Below, one piece after another: positions 16,446-24,819 of a stretch of 64,000 nt of DNA (its first letter is position 1; each line of letters begins with the position of its first letter). Made by a program: the position numbers and the translations under genes. Origin of the DNA: VAXT01 sp963728535 (GTDB lineage: Bacteria; Actinomycetota; Thermoleophilia; Gaiellales; Gaiellaceae); contig CAVSKK010000001.1 in NCBI GenBank assembly GCA_963728535.1, positions 248,001 through 312,000 of the forward strand, read 5' to 3'. The notes below the pieces were generated by a model. The model was not told where the DNA came from, made no database searches, and saw only the letters and a program-made list of their open reading frames with translations.

Positions 16446-17234
16446 CTAGCGAACCGCGGTCGACTTGTGCATGACCCAGCCCAGGCCTGCGCCGGGCCGG
16501 CTCGGAAGCGTGCGCAGGTCGTCCACCCCTGCGCGCAGCTCCTCCTCGGAGACGCCGGGCAGCTTCGCGAGCGCGTCGAGCGCGCTCTCGATCACGTCGG
16601 CTGCGTACCGCGCCTGGCCGGCCAGGTCCTCGTTCTGCCACCGGTAAGTCCGCTCGCCTTCCTCGACCTGACGGAAGCCCACTTCCCGGAGCCAGCCCGG
16701 CAGCCGCGTCCCGGCATCGCTCCAGCCCGAGGCCGCCATGCCCTGAACCATCGCGCGGAACAACGCCTCGAGCGCAGGTGTAGAGGGCTCCGCGTAGCAG
16801 GTCGAGTAATCGACCTCGATCGCAGTGATGCCGCCGCCCGAGACGAGGACGCGCTTCGCCTCGCGCAGCGCTCCGGGCGCATCGGCGATGTGCTCGAGCA
16901 GCCACATCATCCAGACATGGTCGAACGACTCGTCGCCGAACGGGAGCGCGAGTGCATCAGCCTCGAGCAGGGTCGCATCGACACCGGCTCGCGCGATGTG
17001 CCCGCGGGCGAACTCGAGTTGCTTCGGCTCGATGTCGACGCCGGTGAGACGGACACCCGGGAACTCCTGTCCGAGCACTGCCAGCACCGCACCCACGCCG
17101 CAACCGACCTCGAGCAATCGCGTTCCTGGCTCGAGCTGCGTGCCGTCACAGATCAGCCGGTGTCGCCAATGCTCCGCCTGCTCGACGAGTCGCTCCTGCT
17201 CGGGTGTTCCGTAGCCGTGGACGTATGCGGTCAT
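16446..17234 (-). CDS. Class I SAM-dependent methyltransferase
   Basis: A 262-residue protein. Motif I is LLEVGCGVGAVLAVL (about 40-54), the acidic residue binding SAM ribose is in TGVDIEPKQ, motif II is LLEADALALPFGDESFDHVWMMWLLEHI, and motif III is AKRVLVSGG, as in Methyltransf_11/25 proteins of the UbiE-like group. The C-terminal third (WLREVGFRQVEEGERTYRW) supplies the substrate side. Substrate is unknown. It starts with ATG at 17234. Confidence 0.85.
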   Translation of the reverse strand: MTAYVHGYGTPEQERLVEQAEHWRHRLICDGTQLEPGTRLLEVGCGVGAVLAVLGQEFPGVRLTGVDIEPKQLEFARGHIARAGVDATLLEADALALPFGDESFDHVWMMWLLEHIADAPGALREAKRVLVSGGGITAIEVDYSTCYAEPSTPALEALFRAMVQGMAASGWSDAGTRLPGWLREVGFRQVEEGERTYRWQNEDLAGQARYAADVIESALDALAKLPGVSEEELRAGVDDLRTLPSRPGAGLGWVMHKSTAVR

Positions 17235-17362
17235 GCTTCAGACGAACGAACGCCCCGAACGAACAATTCCGACATGCTGGACATCGGGGCTCTCGGCTTT
17301 CTCGACCGTTTCGGCGCTGCCGGACCGGGTAGCCATCAACCAAACGACCGAGGAGGAAACCG

Positions 17363-17779
17363 ATGGGAAAGAGCATCAGCGAATCGATGACAGCGAAGCC
17401 CTGCGCGATCGAGAGTGACAAGTCCGTCGCCTACGCGGCGCAGATGATGCGTGACGAGGACGTCGGTTTCGCACCGATCGTCGAGGGTGACCGGCTCGTA
17501 GGGGCAGTCACCGACCGAGACATCGCCGTCAAGGTCGTCGCAGAGGGCAAGGACCCGGAGCAGACGAGCGTTCGGGAGATCGCGTCAACTGAGCTCGTCA
17601 CCGTCAACCCCCAGCAGGAGCTCGACGAGGCCCTTCGCCTGATGGCCAGCCATCAGGTGCGGCGACTGCCGGTCGTCGAGGAGGACGGCCGCCTCGTCGG
17701 CGTTCTCGCTCAGGCCGACGTCGCACAGGAAGCGGACGCGAAGGACACGGGACGCATGGTCGAGAAGATCTCCGAGTAG
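17363..17779 (+). CDS. CBS-domain pair protein
   Basis: A 138-residue protein made almost entirely of two CBS motifs: residues 5-62 (SMTAKPCAIE, MMRDEDVGFAPIVEGDRLVGAVTDRDIAV) and 70-128 (STELVTVNP, ALRLMASHQVRRLPVVEEDGRLVGVLAQADVA). Such stand-alone pairs bind adenine nucleotides and act as energy or redox sensors (DRTGG/Hrp1-like in actinobacteria). AGGAGGAAA sits 6 nt before the ATG. A Usp-like gene follows 13 bp later, a common actinobacterial stress pairing. Confidence 0.9.
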   Translation: MGKSISESMTAKPCAIESDKSVAYAAQMMRDEDVGFAPIVEGDRLVGAVTDRDIAVKVVAEGKDPEQTSVREIASTELVTVNPQQELDEALRLMASHQVRRLPVVEEDGRLVGVLAQADVAQEADAKDTGRMVEKISE

Positions 17780-17792
17780 GCCGCGTTTCTCG

Positions 17793-18191
17793 ATGGCCAA
17801 GAACGTCCTCGTTGTCAGCACGGTCGAGCACGCGGACGATGTCTTGCGTGCCCATGTCGGAGAGGCCGACACGATCAAGGTCGTCGTGCCGGTCGTGCGG
17901 CAGGGCGCGCTCGACTGGCTTGCCAACGACCAGAAAGCGTTCGGTCACGCGGAGGAGGTCGCCGAGCGCACGGCTGACCAGCTTCCCGGTGAGGCCGTCG
18001 AGGCTGTTGCCGGCGAGGCGAACATCGGGCTCGCGATTCGCGACGCCCTTGCGACGTTTCCGGCGGATGAGATCGTCGTTGCGGTTCGTCCGGGAGACGA
18101 AGAAGGGCTCGTCGAGTCGATCGTGACCGATAGCGCGCCGCAAGACCGGATCGAAGGCGTGCCCGTTCGCACGGTTGTGATCGCTGACTAG
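17793..18191 (+). CDS. Usp-like alpha/beta nucleotide-binding-fold protein
   Basis: A 132-residue protein beginning MAKNVLVVSTVEHADDVLRAHVGEADTIKVVVPVV, then a long helix (AEEVAERTADQLPG), NIGLAIRDALATFPADEIVVAVRPGDEEG and a final strand VPVRTVVIAD. The beta-alpha pattern is that of a universal-stress-like Rossmann fold without a clear ATP-binding GxxGxxxxS. Function is unknown. It follows the CBS protein closely and its end overlaps the convergent GGDEF gene by 4 bp. Confidence 0.7.
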   Translation: MAKNVLVVSTVEHADDVLRAHVGEADTIKVVVPVVRQGALDWLANDQKAFGHAEEVAERTADQLPGEAVEAVAGEANIGLAIRDALATFPADEIVVAVRPGDEEGLVESIVTDSAPQDRIEGVPVRTVVIAD

Positions 18192-19291
18192 TCCGCGGGT
18201 GGCGCGAGCCGGATCGCTCGGCTTGGGGGATGCGAGCCCTTCGCTTCGTAGAGGGAGCTGTCGGCCTCGGCGAGCAGATCGTTTTCTCCACCCACCTCGA
18301 GCGTCGAGATCCCGATCGAGGCCGTCGTGGTCAGTGGTGGTGTGAGCGCTCGGCGGACGGCGTCTTCGAGGTCGCGGGCGACCGCCTCCGCCGCCTCTCG
18401 CCCCGTCTGCGGCAGGAGGACGCCGAACTCGTCTCCGCCGATCCGCGCTGCGAGGTCGGGCCCTCGCAAGCGCTGTTGGATCGCGATCGCGATCTCTCTC
18501 AGCGCCTGATCACCGCTCTCGTGGCCGAAGCCGTCGTTGATCGACTTGAAGTCGTCCAGGTCGAGCAACAGGAGCGACAGCGGCGAGTGGTAGCGGCGCG
18601 CTGCGGAGATCTCTCGTTCGAGCTCGCTGCGAAAGTGGCGCCGGTTCGGGAGCCCGGTGAGATCGTCCGTCGTCGCGAGCAACTCGAGCGCGCTGCGGGT
18701 TCTCGCATTGTCGAGGGCAAGTGCGGCGACGGCGGCAAAGTCGGCGATGAGCTCGATCTCCTCGGGGACGAATGGGCTGCTGGTGCCGTGACGGTAGAGG
18801 GTCAATACGCCGAGCAGGGCATCGCGCGCGAGCAATGGCATGCAGACGATTGCCTCTTCGATCTCGTCGGTGCCGGGCACCTGCACCGCGCGGGGATCGA
18901 GATGGGCATCGTTCGAGACGATCGGCTGGCGCTCGCTGGCCGCCTTTCCGGTCAGGCCCTCGCCGAGCCGAATCCGCAGTGAACGCAACTCCGCCTGGTC
19001 TTCGCCGTCGACCAGCGCAACGACCAACCCGTCATCGCCGTCCGGCTCCCAGATGACCACATCGTCACAGTGGATCAACTCCCGCAGGGTTGCCAGGACG
19101 CGCGCCAACACGGCTTCGACCGATTGTTCGGCCACGACGTCGCGCAAGAGGCCTGCGAGCCGTCGATAACCGACGGCATAGGACCGCTCGTCAACAGGGA
19201 GGGGTGAGGGGTTAGTTGCCATTCGCCGCAGTCCTTGCGGGCGCACACCGGGCTGTCGCACACGCAACGAGCCGACGTGCACCTCGCTCAC
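18188..19291 (-). CDS. GAF-GGDEF diguanylate cyclase
   Basis: A 367-residue soluble protein. A GAF domain spans about residues 50-200 (AVLARVLATLRELIHCDDVVIW, GEGLTGKAASERQPIV, MPLLARDALLGVLTLYR). The GGDEF domain spans 205-360, with intact catalytic GGDEF at 285-289, DLDDFKSINDGFGH as the metal/substrate helix, and an inhibitory I-site RGPD at 276-279, exactly five residues upstream of GGDEF. It is thus predicted to be an active, product-inhibited diguanylate cyclase. The start may instead be the internal ATG at 19222 (MATNPSPLPVDER), since the first 23 residues look unstructured. The HD-GYP protein at the right end of the window is the natural hydrolytic counterpart. Confidence 0.9.
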   Translation of the reverse strand: MSEVHVGSLRVRQPGVRPQGLRRMATNPSPLPVDERSYAVGYRRLAGLLRDVVAEQSVEAVLARVLATLRELIHCDDVVIWEPDGDDGLVVALVDGEDQAELRSLRIRLGEGLTGKAASERQPIVSNDAHLDPRAVQVPGTDEIEEAIVCMPLLARDALLGVLTLYRHGTSSPFVPEEIELIADFAAVAALALDNARTRSALELLATTDDLTGLPNRRHFRSELEREISAARRYHSPLSLLLLDLDDFKSINDGFGHESGDQALREIAIAIQQRLRGPDLAARIGGDEFGVLLPQTGREAAEAVARDLEDAVRRALTPPLTTTASIGISTLEVGGENDLLAEADSSLYEAKGSHPPSRAIRLAPPAD

Positions 19292-19383
19292 TCAGTATCG
19301 AACCCATCCCTACTCCATTCGACGCCCGTTTGGGGGATCTACGCCGTGGTTCACCAGCGACACGTCTCTAGCCTTCGTCTGGA

Positions 19384-19821
19384 ATGACGGAGAAAGGGGT
19401 CCTCTTCTACGACGGGGATTGCGGCTTCTGCCGCTGGTGCGTTGCGAAGGTCCTCGCCTGGGATCGCGACGGGTCGGTGACGCCGCTCGCGATCCAGTCG
19501 CCGGAAGCGGCGGAGCTGCTCGCAGACGTCGCGCCGGAGCAGCGTCTTGCTTCCTGGCATTTCCTCGACCCAAGCGCACCCGTGTTCTCTGCCGGCGCCG
19601 CGTTCGCGCCGCTGCTGCGGCTCTTGCCCGGCGGCTCGCCGCTCGCCGCGTTCGCCTCGCGCCGGCCACGCGGGGTCGAGCGCGCCTATCGTCTCGTCGC
19701 CACCAACCGAGACGCGCTCGGGGCTCTCGTCACCAAGGGTGCCCGAGCGCGTGCCGACCGGCGCCTCGCGGCCCGCAAGTCCTCGGTTAACCTCGCGCCG
19801 TGGCGCATGAGGAGCCGGTAA
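19384..19821 (+). CDS. DCC-family (DUF393) thiol-disulfide oxidoreductase-like protein
   Basis: A 145-residue protein starting MTEKGVLFYDGDCGFCRWCVAKVLAWD, which contains the defining DGDCGFC motif of the DCC/DUF393 family. The middle (ESAFxL-like WHFLDPSAPVFSAGAAFAPLLRLLPGG) fits too. The last 20 residues (ARKSSVNLAPWRMRSR) overlap the start of the next gene by 22 bp. The role of DCC proteins is poorly defined; redox activity is inferred from the CxxC-like motif. Confidence 0.8.
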   Translation: MTEKGVLFYDGDCGFCRWCVAKVLAWDRDGSVTPLAIQSPEAAELLADVAPEQRLASWHFLDPSAPVFSAGAAFAPLLRLLPGGSPLAAFASRRPRGVERAYRLVATNRDALGALVTKGARARADRRLAARKSSVNLAPWRMRSR

Positions 19822-20555
19822 GTCGCATCAGCCAGGCCTATCCCGACCGGGTCGAGGTTCGGGGACGCGACCTCACCGCCGACCTGATGGGCCGGCTCAG
19901 CTTCAGCGAGTACTTCCACCTCCTGCTGACCGGCCGCGAGCCGACCGACGACCAGCGGTTCTTCCTCGACTTGCTGCTCGTCTCGATCGCCGAGCACGGG
20001 ATGATGCCCACGAACGTCGCCGCCCGGATGACGCTCGCGGCCGACCCGGGGTCGCTCCAGGGCGCGGTCGCGGCGGGAATCCTCGGCGCCGGCCCGGTCG
20101 TGCTCGGCACCTCCGAGGAGTGTGCCCGGCTGCTCGAGGATGCAGTCGCCTCGGGTCGCGAGCCGCTCGAGGTTGCGCAGGAGATCCACGCTGCGGGCGA
20201 CAAGGTGCCCGGCTTCGGCCATCCGGTGCACCGGCCGCTCGACCCGCGCGCCGAGCGGATCCTCGAGCTCGCGGACGAGCGCGGCGTGAGCGGTCCCCAC
20301 GTCCTCTACGCACGTGCCCTCCGCGACGCCGTCGCCGACGTCCTGGGCAAGCCGCTGACGATGAACGTCGCCATGCCGATCGCTGCGGTGCTGCTCGATC
20401 TCGGCTATCCCGCGTCGGTGGTGAAGGCCATCCCGATCCTCGCGCGCACGGCCGGCCTGCTCGCTCATCTGGCCGAGGAGCAGGAGCAGCCCCTCGGCTT
20501 CCTGATGGCCGCCAGGGCCGAGGAAGCGATCGAGTACGAGCCTCCCGCGGAATGA
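19800..20555 (+). CDS. Citryl-CoA-lyase-like short citrate synthase family protein
   Basis: A 251-residue protein, much shorter than citrate synthase (~430) and comparable to the small citryl-CoA-lyase-like group. His66 (IAEHGMMPTNVAARM) and His141 (VPGFGHPVHRPLDPRAERI) occupy the two catalytic His positions. The third catalytic residue, usually Asp in an NVD motif, reads Ala191 (TMNVAMPIAAVLLDLG). It therefore may be inactive as a classical synthase/lyase or use a different acid/base. GTG start at 19800 overlaps the DCC gene. The stop overlaps the ATG of a CoA ligase by 4 bp, so the two act together. In the cell it would be cytosolic and handle an acyl-CoA. Confidence 0.8.
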   Translation: MAHEEPVSRISQAYPDRVEVRGRDLTADLMGRLSFSEYFHLLLTGREPTDDQRFFLDLLLVSIAEHGMMPTNVAARMTLAADPGSLQGAVAAGILGAGPVVLGTSEECARLLEDAVASGREPLEVAQEIHAAGDKVPGFGHPVHRPLDPRAERILELADERGVSGPHVLYARALRDAVADVLGKPLTMNVAMPIAAVLLDLGYPASVVKAIPILARTAGLLAHLAEEQEQPLGFLMAARAEEAIEYEPPAE

Positions 20556-21823
20556 TCCTCGATCGCGAGGTCGAGACCCTTCCCTGGGAAGAGCAGTTCG
20601 CCCTCGACGACGCGAGCTATCGCACCCAACTCGCCTACCTGCTCGAGCGCTCGGCGTTCTATCGGGAGAAGCTCGCGGGGGCAGGAACGTCCAGCCTCGC
20701 CGAGATCGCCGAGCTGCCGCTCACGGACAAGCGCGAGCTGCAGGAGACGCGCGCGCCCGGCAACCCGATCGGCTCGCATCTCTGCGCGGCGTCGTCGGAG
20801 ATCGTTCGGATCTACTCCACGAGCGGAACGACCGGCGCGCCCAGCTACGTCCCGCTGACTGCCGGCGACCTCGACAACTGGGTTACGGCATCGGCACGGA
20901 GCTATGCGGCCTCGGGCATCATGGCCGGCCAGAGCATCGTCTCCACCTATAACGCCGGGCCCTTCGTCGCCGGCGCGGCGCTCGCCTCCTTCGAGCGCAT
21001 CGGCTTGACGCACATCCCGGTTGGAACCGGGAACACGGAGCGTCTCGTCCGCGCGGTGGCGCTCCTCGAGCCCGAGGTCGTGGTGCTGACGCCGTCGTAC
21101 GCCGCGTACCTGGCAGAGAACTTCGATCTCGCCGGATCGAGCGTCGAGCGCGTGCTCGTGGCCGGCGAGCCCGGCGGGGGCGAGCCGGCCTTTCGCGCGA
21201 AGCTGGAAGAGGGCTGGGGCGCGAAGGTGACCGAGGCGATGGGCATCGGCGACATCGGCGTGTCGCTCTGGGGCGAGTGCGAGGAGCAGGACGGAATGCA
21301 CCTCGGCGCGCGCGGCTTCGTCCACGCCGAGCTGATCGAGCCCGACTCGGGCGCTGCCTTGGAGGTGGGCGACGGCGCCACCGGTGAGCTCGTGCTGACT
21401 CATCTTCGGCATCGCGCCGCGCCGCTTCTACGGTTTCGCACCGGCGACCACGTCGAGCTTCGGACGAGCCCATGCCCATGCGGCCGGACGAGCCCGCGCG
21501 TGCGCTGTATCGGGCGAACCGACGACATGCTGATCGTGCGCGGGGTCAACGTCTTCCCCTCGGCCATTCGCGAGGTGGTCGGCGCGTTCGCTCCCGACGT
21601 CAGCGGTCACATCCTCGTCAAGCCGCAGGCGGCGGGCGCGAAGCAGTCGCCCCCGCTGCCCGTGAGCGTCGAGCTCAAAGAGGGCGCCACAGCAGATGCC
21701 GTGCTCGCCGATGCGATCCGCGACCGACTGCGCGAAGTACTCCTCGTCCAGACCGCCGTGGAGCTCGTGCCCTGGGGGAGCCTGCGCCGAAGCGAGTACA
21801 AGTCGAAGCTCGTCGACCACTAG
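20552..21823 (+). CDS. Phenylacetate-CoA ligase family adenylate-forming enzyme
   Basis: A 423-residue protein of the PaaK branch of the ANL superfamily. The phosphate-binding loop is RIYSTSGTTGAPSYV (residues about 89-103). The adenine-binding and ribose motifs are AMGIGDIG and LLRFRTGDHV, and the C-terminal domain has RCIGRTDDMLIVRGVNVFPSAIREVV, a PaaK hallmark. The end (LRRSEYKSKLVDH) keeps the catalytic-type Lys region. The enzyme makes an acyl-AMP and then an acyl-CoA; the acid is unknown. The start codon shares ATGA with the preceding citryl-CoA-lyase-like gene, so I infer a two-step acyl-CoA route. Confidence 0.88.
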   Translation: MILDREVETLPWEEQFALDDASYRTQLAYLLERSAFYREKLAGAGTSSLAEIAELPLTDKRELQETRAPGNPIGSHLCAASSEIVRIYSTSGTTGAPSYVPLTAGDLDNWVTASARSYAASGIMAGQSIVSTYNAGPFVAGAALASFERIGLTHIPVGTGNTERLVRAVALLEPEVVVLTPSYAAYLAENFDLAGSSVERVLVAGEPGGGEPAFRAKLEEGWGAKVTEAMGIGDIGVSLWGECEEQDGMHLGARGFVHAELIEPDSGAALEVGDGATGELVLTHLRHRAAPLLRFRTGDHVELRTSPCPCGRTSPRVRCIGRTDDMLIVRGVNVFPSAIREVVGAFAPDVSGHILVKPQAAGAKQSPPLPVSVELKEGATADAVLADAIRDRLREVLLVQTAVELVPWGSLRRSEYKSKLVDH

Positions 21824-21875
21824 GCGTCCTCCACAGGAATATGCTCAGCGCCGAAGCTACGACGGAGGTTTGGTC

Positions 21876-22574
21876 ATGTCACTGAAGCTGAACATGCTGC
21901 CGCCCAGCGTGAACAACATGTCGGTCCGCGTCTTCGTGCGAGCCGCGGGGCTGCCCTTCGAAGAGGAGAACGTCTGGGGTCAAACGCAGGGAGAGGAGTA
22001 CCTCGCCAAGTATCCGGCCGGGCTCACGCCGACGATCGAGACCGACGAGCTCCAGCAGGGCGTCCTCGGCGAGAGCTGCGCGGTGATGATGTATCTCGCG
22101 AGCCGTGAGGGGCGCGACGATCTCTACCCGACCGACCTCGCGCACCGCGCGACGGTCGACAGCGCGAACTTCTACACGATGAGCATGCTCTACCCGATCG
22201 TCGCTCGGGCCACGTATCCGCGCCTGAGCTTCGCCGGGTACGCGGGCGAGGTTGCGACCTCCGACGCGTCGGACGACGACAAGGAAGCTGCGCGCAAGGC
22301 AGCGGAGGCCGAGCTCCCGCGCCTGCTCGACGTCTACCGGACGTTCTTCATTCCCGATGGAGGCTTCATCGGTGGCGGCGAGAGCCCGAGCATCGCCGAC
22401 ATCAGGCTCGCCTGCACGCTGGAGTTCCTCTCCGTTGCGGACACGGAGCTGCCCGCCTGGGTGAAGGACTACATGCAACGCGTCGAGTCCGCGCTCGGCC
22501 AGGCGTACAGCGAGCCGGCTGGCGACGTGCGTGAGTACATCGCCCAGGTCACAGGCGAGGCGGTCGCCACGTAA
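21876..22574 (+). CDS. Glutathione S-transferase-fold protein
   Basis: A 232-residue protein with a GST N-terminal thioredoxin fold (MSLKLNMLPPSVNNMSVRVFVRAAGLPFEEENV, YLAKYPAGLTPTIETDE, LGESCAVMMYLAS with the ESxA-type motif) and a helical C-terminal domain (FIGGGESPSIADIRLACTLEF). Most Actinomycetota lack glutathione, so the thiol partner is uncertain. GGAGG lies 8 nt before the ATG at 21876. It is followed after 44 bp by peroxiredoxin on the same strand, suggesting a shared antioxidant role. Confidence 0.8.
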   Translation: MSLKLNMLPPSVNNMSVRVFVRAAGLPFEEENVWGQTQGEEYLAKYPAGLTPTIETDELQQGVLGESCAVMMYLASREGRDDLYPTDLAHRATVDSANFYTMSMLYPIVARATYPRLSFAGYAGEVATSDASDDDKEAARKAAEAELPRLLDVYRTFFIPDGGFIGGGESPSIADIRLACTLEFLSVADTELPAWVKDYMQRVESALGQAYSEPAGDVREYIAQVTGEAVAT

Positions 22575-22618
22575 ATGCGACGATACGTGGGGGGATCCGT
22601 AACGAGGAGGAGGAATAG

Positions 22619-23308
22619 ATGGCGCTACAGATAGGCGATACGGCACCTGATTTCGAGGCGGAGACGACCGACGGTCGGATTCGCTTCCACGACTGGCTCG
22701 GCGATTCCTGGGGCGTCCTGTTCTCGCACCCGAAGGACTTCACGCCGGTCTGCACGACCGAGCTCGGCTACATGGCCAAGATCAAGCCCGAGTTCGACCG
22801 CAGGAACACGAAGATCATCGGGCTCTCGGTCGATCCAGTCGACAAGCACTCGGACTGGGCTGCCGACATCGAGGAGACGCAGGGGCACGCGCCCAACTAC
22901 CCGATGATCGGCGACGCCGACTTCAACGTCTCGAAGCTCTACGGCATGCTGCCCAACGAGACGTCCGGCGATCCTGCGAACCGGACGGCAGTCGACAACC
23001 AGACGGTGCGTAACGTCTTCGTCGTCGGTCCGGACAAGAAGGTCAAGCTGATCCTCGTCTACCCGATGACGACCGGGCGCAACTTCGACGAGGTCATCCG
23101 CGTGATCGACTCCCTGCAGCTGACCGCCGACCACAAGGTCGCAACGCCGGTCAACTGGCAGCAGGGCGACGACGTCATCATCGCCGGCTCGGTTTCCGAG
23201 GACGAGGCGAAGGAGACCTATCCAGACGGCTGGGAATCGCCCAAGCCCTACATCCGGATCGTGCCGCAGCCTGCGGGCGAGCGCTCTGCGGTCGGCACGA
23301 CGAGCTGA
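22619..23308 (+). CDS. 1-Cys peroxiredoxin (Prx6-type)
   Basis: A 229-residue thiol peroxidase. The peroxidatic Cys45 is in HPKDFTPVCTTELG and is the only cysteine in the protein, so it is a 1-Cys enzyme needing an external reductant. GLSVDPVDKHSDWAADIE and VFVVGPDKKVKLILVYPMTTGRNFDEVIRVIDSLQ are diagnostic of the Prx6/AhpC-TSA long group, and the C-terminal dimerisation tail (VNWQQGDDVIIAGSVSEDEAKETYP) is present. A very strong GAGGAGGAGG Shine-Dalgarno precedes the ATG. Transcription ends at the terminator 23317-23362. Confidence 0.95.
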   Translation: MALQIGDTAPDFEAETTDGRIRFHDWLGDSWGVLFSHPKDFTPVCTTELGYMAKIKPEFDRRNTKIIGLSVDPVDKHSDWAADIEETQGHAPNYPMIGDADFNVSKLYGMLPNETSGDPANRTAVDNQTVRNVFVVGPDKKVKLILVYPMTTGRNFDEVIRVIDSLQLTADHKVATPVNWQQGDDVIIAGSVSEDEAKETYPDGWESPKPYIRIVPQPAGERSAVGTTS

Positions 23309-23316
23309 CTCGTGAC

Positions 23317-23362
23317 ACAAGAAAGGCCCCGGCGGGAGTGGGGGAGACGGGGCCTTTCTTGT
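23317..23362. terminator. Perfect 14-bp-stem bidirectional terminator
   Basis: ACAAGAAAGGCCCC (23317-23330) is the exact inverse of GGGGCCTTTCTTGT (23349-23362), with an 18-nt loop. Both orientations carry T-rich outer stem ends, so it can serve the peroxiredoxin gene and the convergent gene at 23420. Confidence 0.85.
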
Positions 23363-23419
23363 TCCTGTGAGGCCTGCCGGCGTTTGAAACGACCGCCCGT
23401 CGCAGGCTGGAGAAGCTTG

Positions 23420-23794
23420 TTAGTGCGCTATGCCGACCTCCGTTGAGGAGACCCCGGCGAGTGCCAGCTGGGTCGACGTACGGATCATGTAGCTGCGGCC
23501 GCCGTAGAGCACGTTGGCGCAGGGAAGCTGGGCGGATTCGAGCCACCGCTCGACGAGCGAGAGCAATTCGAGCACCCACGTTCCGCCGGTTGCAGGTGGC
23601 TGCAACCTGACGATCCACGCAGTGCCGGAGACGACCTCGGCCGAGAAGATCGGGGCGGCGTACTCCAGGAGGAGTGCGGTGCTGAGCTGATCCGGTGCGA
23701 CGATCTCGATCGACCGCATTCCCTGGTCGCTCCAAGCGACGGCCGGGCGCTTCCTCCTGCGCTTGAGGAAGGTCAAGGAAGGTGCTGAACTCAT
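23420..23794 (-). CDS. Hypothetical protein
   Basis: A 124-residue protein starting MSSAPSLTFLKRRRKRPAVAW; GGAGGACACG directly precedes this ATG, which is why I reject the longer frame to 23929. Its two halves (SIEIVAPDQLSTALLLEYAAPIFSAEVV, WIVRLQPPATGGTWVLELLSLVERWLES) alternate strands and helices, and the end reads VLYGGRSYMIRTS. I do not recognise a family. It is cytosolic, with no signal peptide, and convergent with the peroxiredoxin gene. It is separated by 337 bp from the divergent ANTAR gene. Confidence 0.6.
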   Translation of the reverse strand: MSSAPSLTFLKRRRKRPAVAWSDQGMRSIEIVAPDQLSTALLLEYAAPIFSAEVVSGTAWIVRLQPPATGGTWVLELLSLVERWLESAQLPCANVLYGGRSYMIRTSTQLALAGVSSTEVGIAH

Positions 23795-24131
23795 CGTGTC
23801 CTCCGAGGGGTCGGGGGGCGGAAGCTCCGACCAGCCGCATAGGGTCGGCTCCAGCGTGCCCAGCCCGCTTTGCTGTGGGAGGACGTTTCGCCGGTCACCT
23901 GCCTGAGACCCGGCGGCGTTCCACGGCACCGACGTTTACAGCACCGTTAACTGAGGGTAACACTCTTGCCGTAACCCGAAAGGGTGATATGCGGCAGGCT
24001 CACGCAAATTGCAAAATTTTCGGCCGAGCCGACATCTTGTGCAGACGATCGAGAGCGGAGTACCATTGGTGCTCGCCGGCCGGATCGGACGAACGCCGCC
24101 GTATGCCGATGAAATTGAGAACATCCGGGCG
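23795..24131. other. Intergenic region upstream of the ANTAR gene
   Basis: These 337 bp contain a locally AT-rich stretch (about 23930-24025). A possible promoter TTGCCG-N16-TATGCG lies at 23966-23993 facing right, and short palindromic pieces GTTAAC and GGTAAC occur nearby. In-frame codons back to 24009 could extend the ANTAR protein, but they encode nothing recognisable. Confidence 0.3.
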
Positions 24132-24737
24132 ATGGACCACAGTGACCTGAAGCATCTCCGCGTTCTGATCGCGAACGAGAGGCGCGACCGTCTCGAGCTG
24201 CTCGCGCAGGTCGTGATCGGGCTCGGACACGACGTGATCGCGCGCGAGATCTACGTCAAGGAAGTCGGGGTCGCCACGGCGAGGGAGCGCCCCGATGTCG
24301 CCCTCGTTGGCCTCGGCTCGAGCTCCGAGCACGCGCTGGAGCTGATCTCCGAGATCGTCCGCGAGGCCTCGTGCCCGGTGATCGCAATCCTCCACGCCGA
24401 CGACCCGGCCTACGTCCACGAGGCCGCGAAACGGGGAGTCTTCGCCTACATCATCGAAGGCACCCCCGAAGAGCTGCAAAGCTCGATCGACATCACGCTC
24501 CAGCGCTTCAGCGAGTACCAGAGCCTCCAGGGAGCGTTCGGGCGACGCGCCATGATCGAGCAGGCGAAGGGCATCCTCATGGCGCGTCATTCGATCAACG
24601 CCGACGAGGCGTTCGAGCGGCTCCGCGACCACTCCCAGCACAACGGCAGCAAGCTCAGCGACGTCGCGGTCGCCGTTGTCGAGAGCCACCTCTTGCTGCT
24701 TCCCCCGGAGCTCGAGAAACCCGCGGTGCTGCCCTAG
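24132..24737 (+). CDS. ANTAR-domain response regulator (antiterminator)
   Basis: A ~201-residue protein with a receiver-like N-terminal domain (LRVLIANERRDRLELLAQVVIGLGHDV, PDVALVGLGSSSEHALELI, VIAILHADDP, KRGVFAYIIEGTPEEL) and a C-terminal ANTAR domain (GRRAMIEQAKGILMARHSINADEAFERLRDHSQHNGSKLSDVAVAVVES). The phosphoacceptor Asp position reads ALVGLGSSS, with no Asp, so the receiver is probably not phosphorylated in the usual way. ANTAR domains bind tandem RNA hairpins and prevent termination. The start at 24132 (MDHSDLKHL) is a choice; no strong Shine-Dalgarno decides it. Confidence 0.85.
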   Translation: MDHSDLKHLRVLIANERRDRLELLAQVVIGLGHDVIAREIYVKEVGVATARERPDVALVGLGSSSEHALELISEIVREASCPVIAILHADDPAYVHEAAKRGVFAYIIEGTPEELQSSIDITLQRFSEYQSLQGAFGRRAMIEQAKGILMARHSINADEAFERLRDHSQHNGSKLSDVAVAVVESHLLLLPPELEKPAVLP

Positions 24738-24819
24738 GGTCGGAGGCACCCATGGGCCGGGGCCTCCATGATCGGCTCCGTTGCGATGATTCTCTCCGAG
24801 GGTGGCCGTCATACCTAGG

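Noticed and set aside
23795..23929. Extension of the 124-aa hypothetical protein to 169 residues
   Set aside because: GGAGGACACG precedes the internal ATG at 23794 and the extra residues look non-coding.
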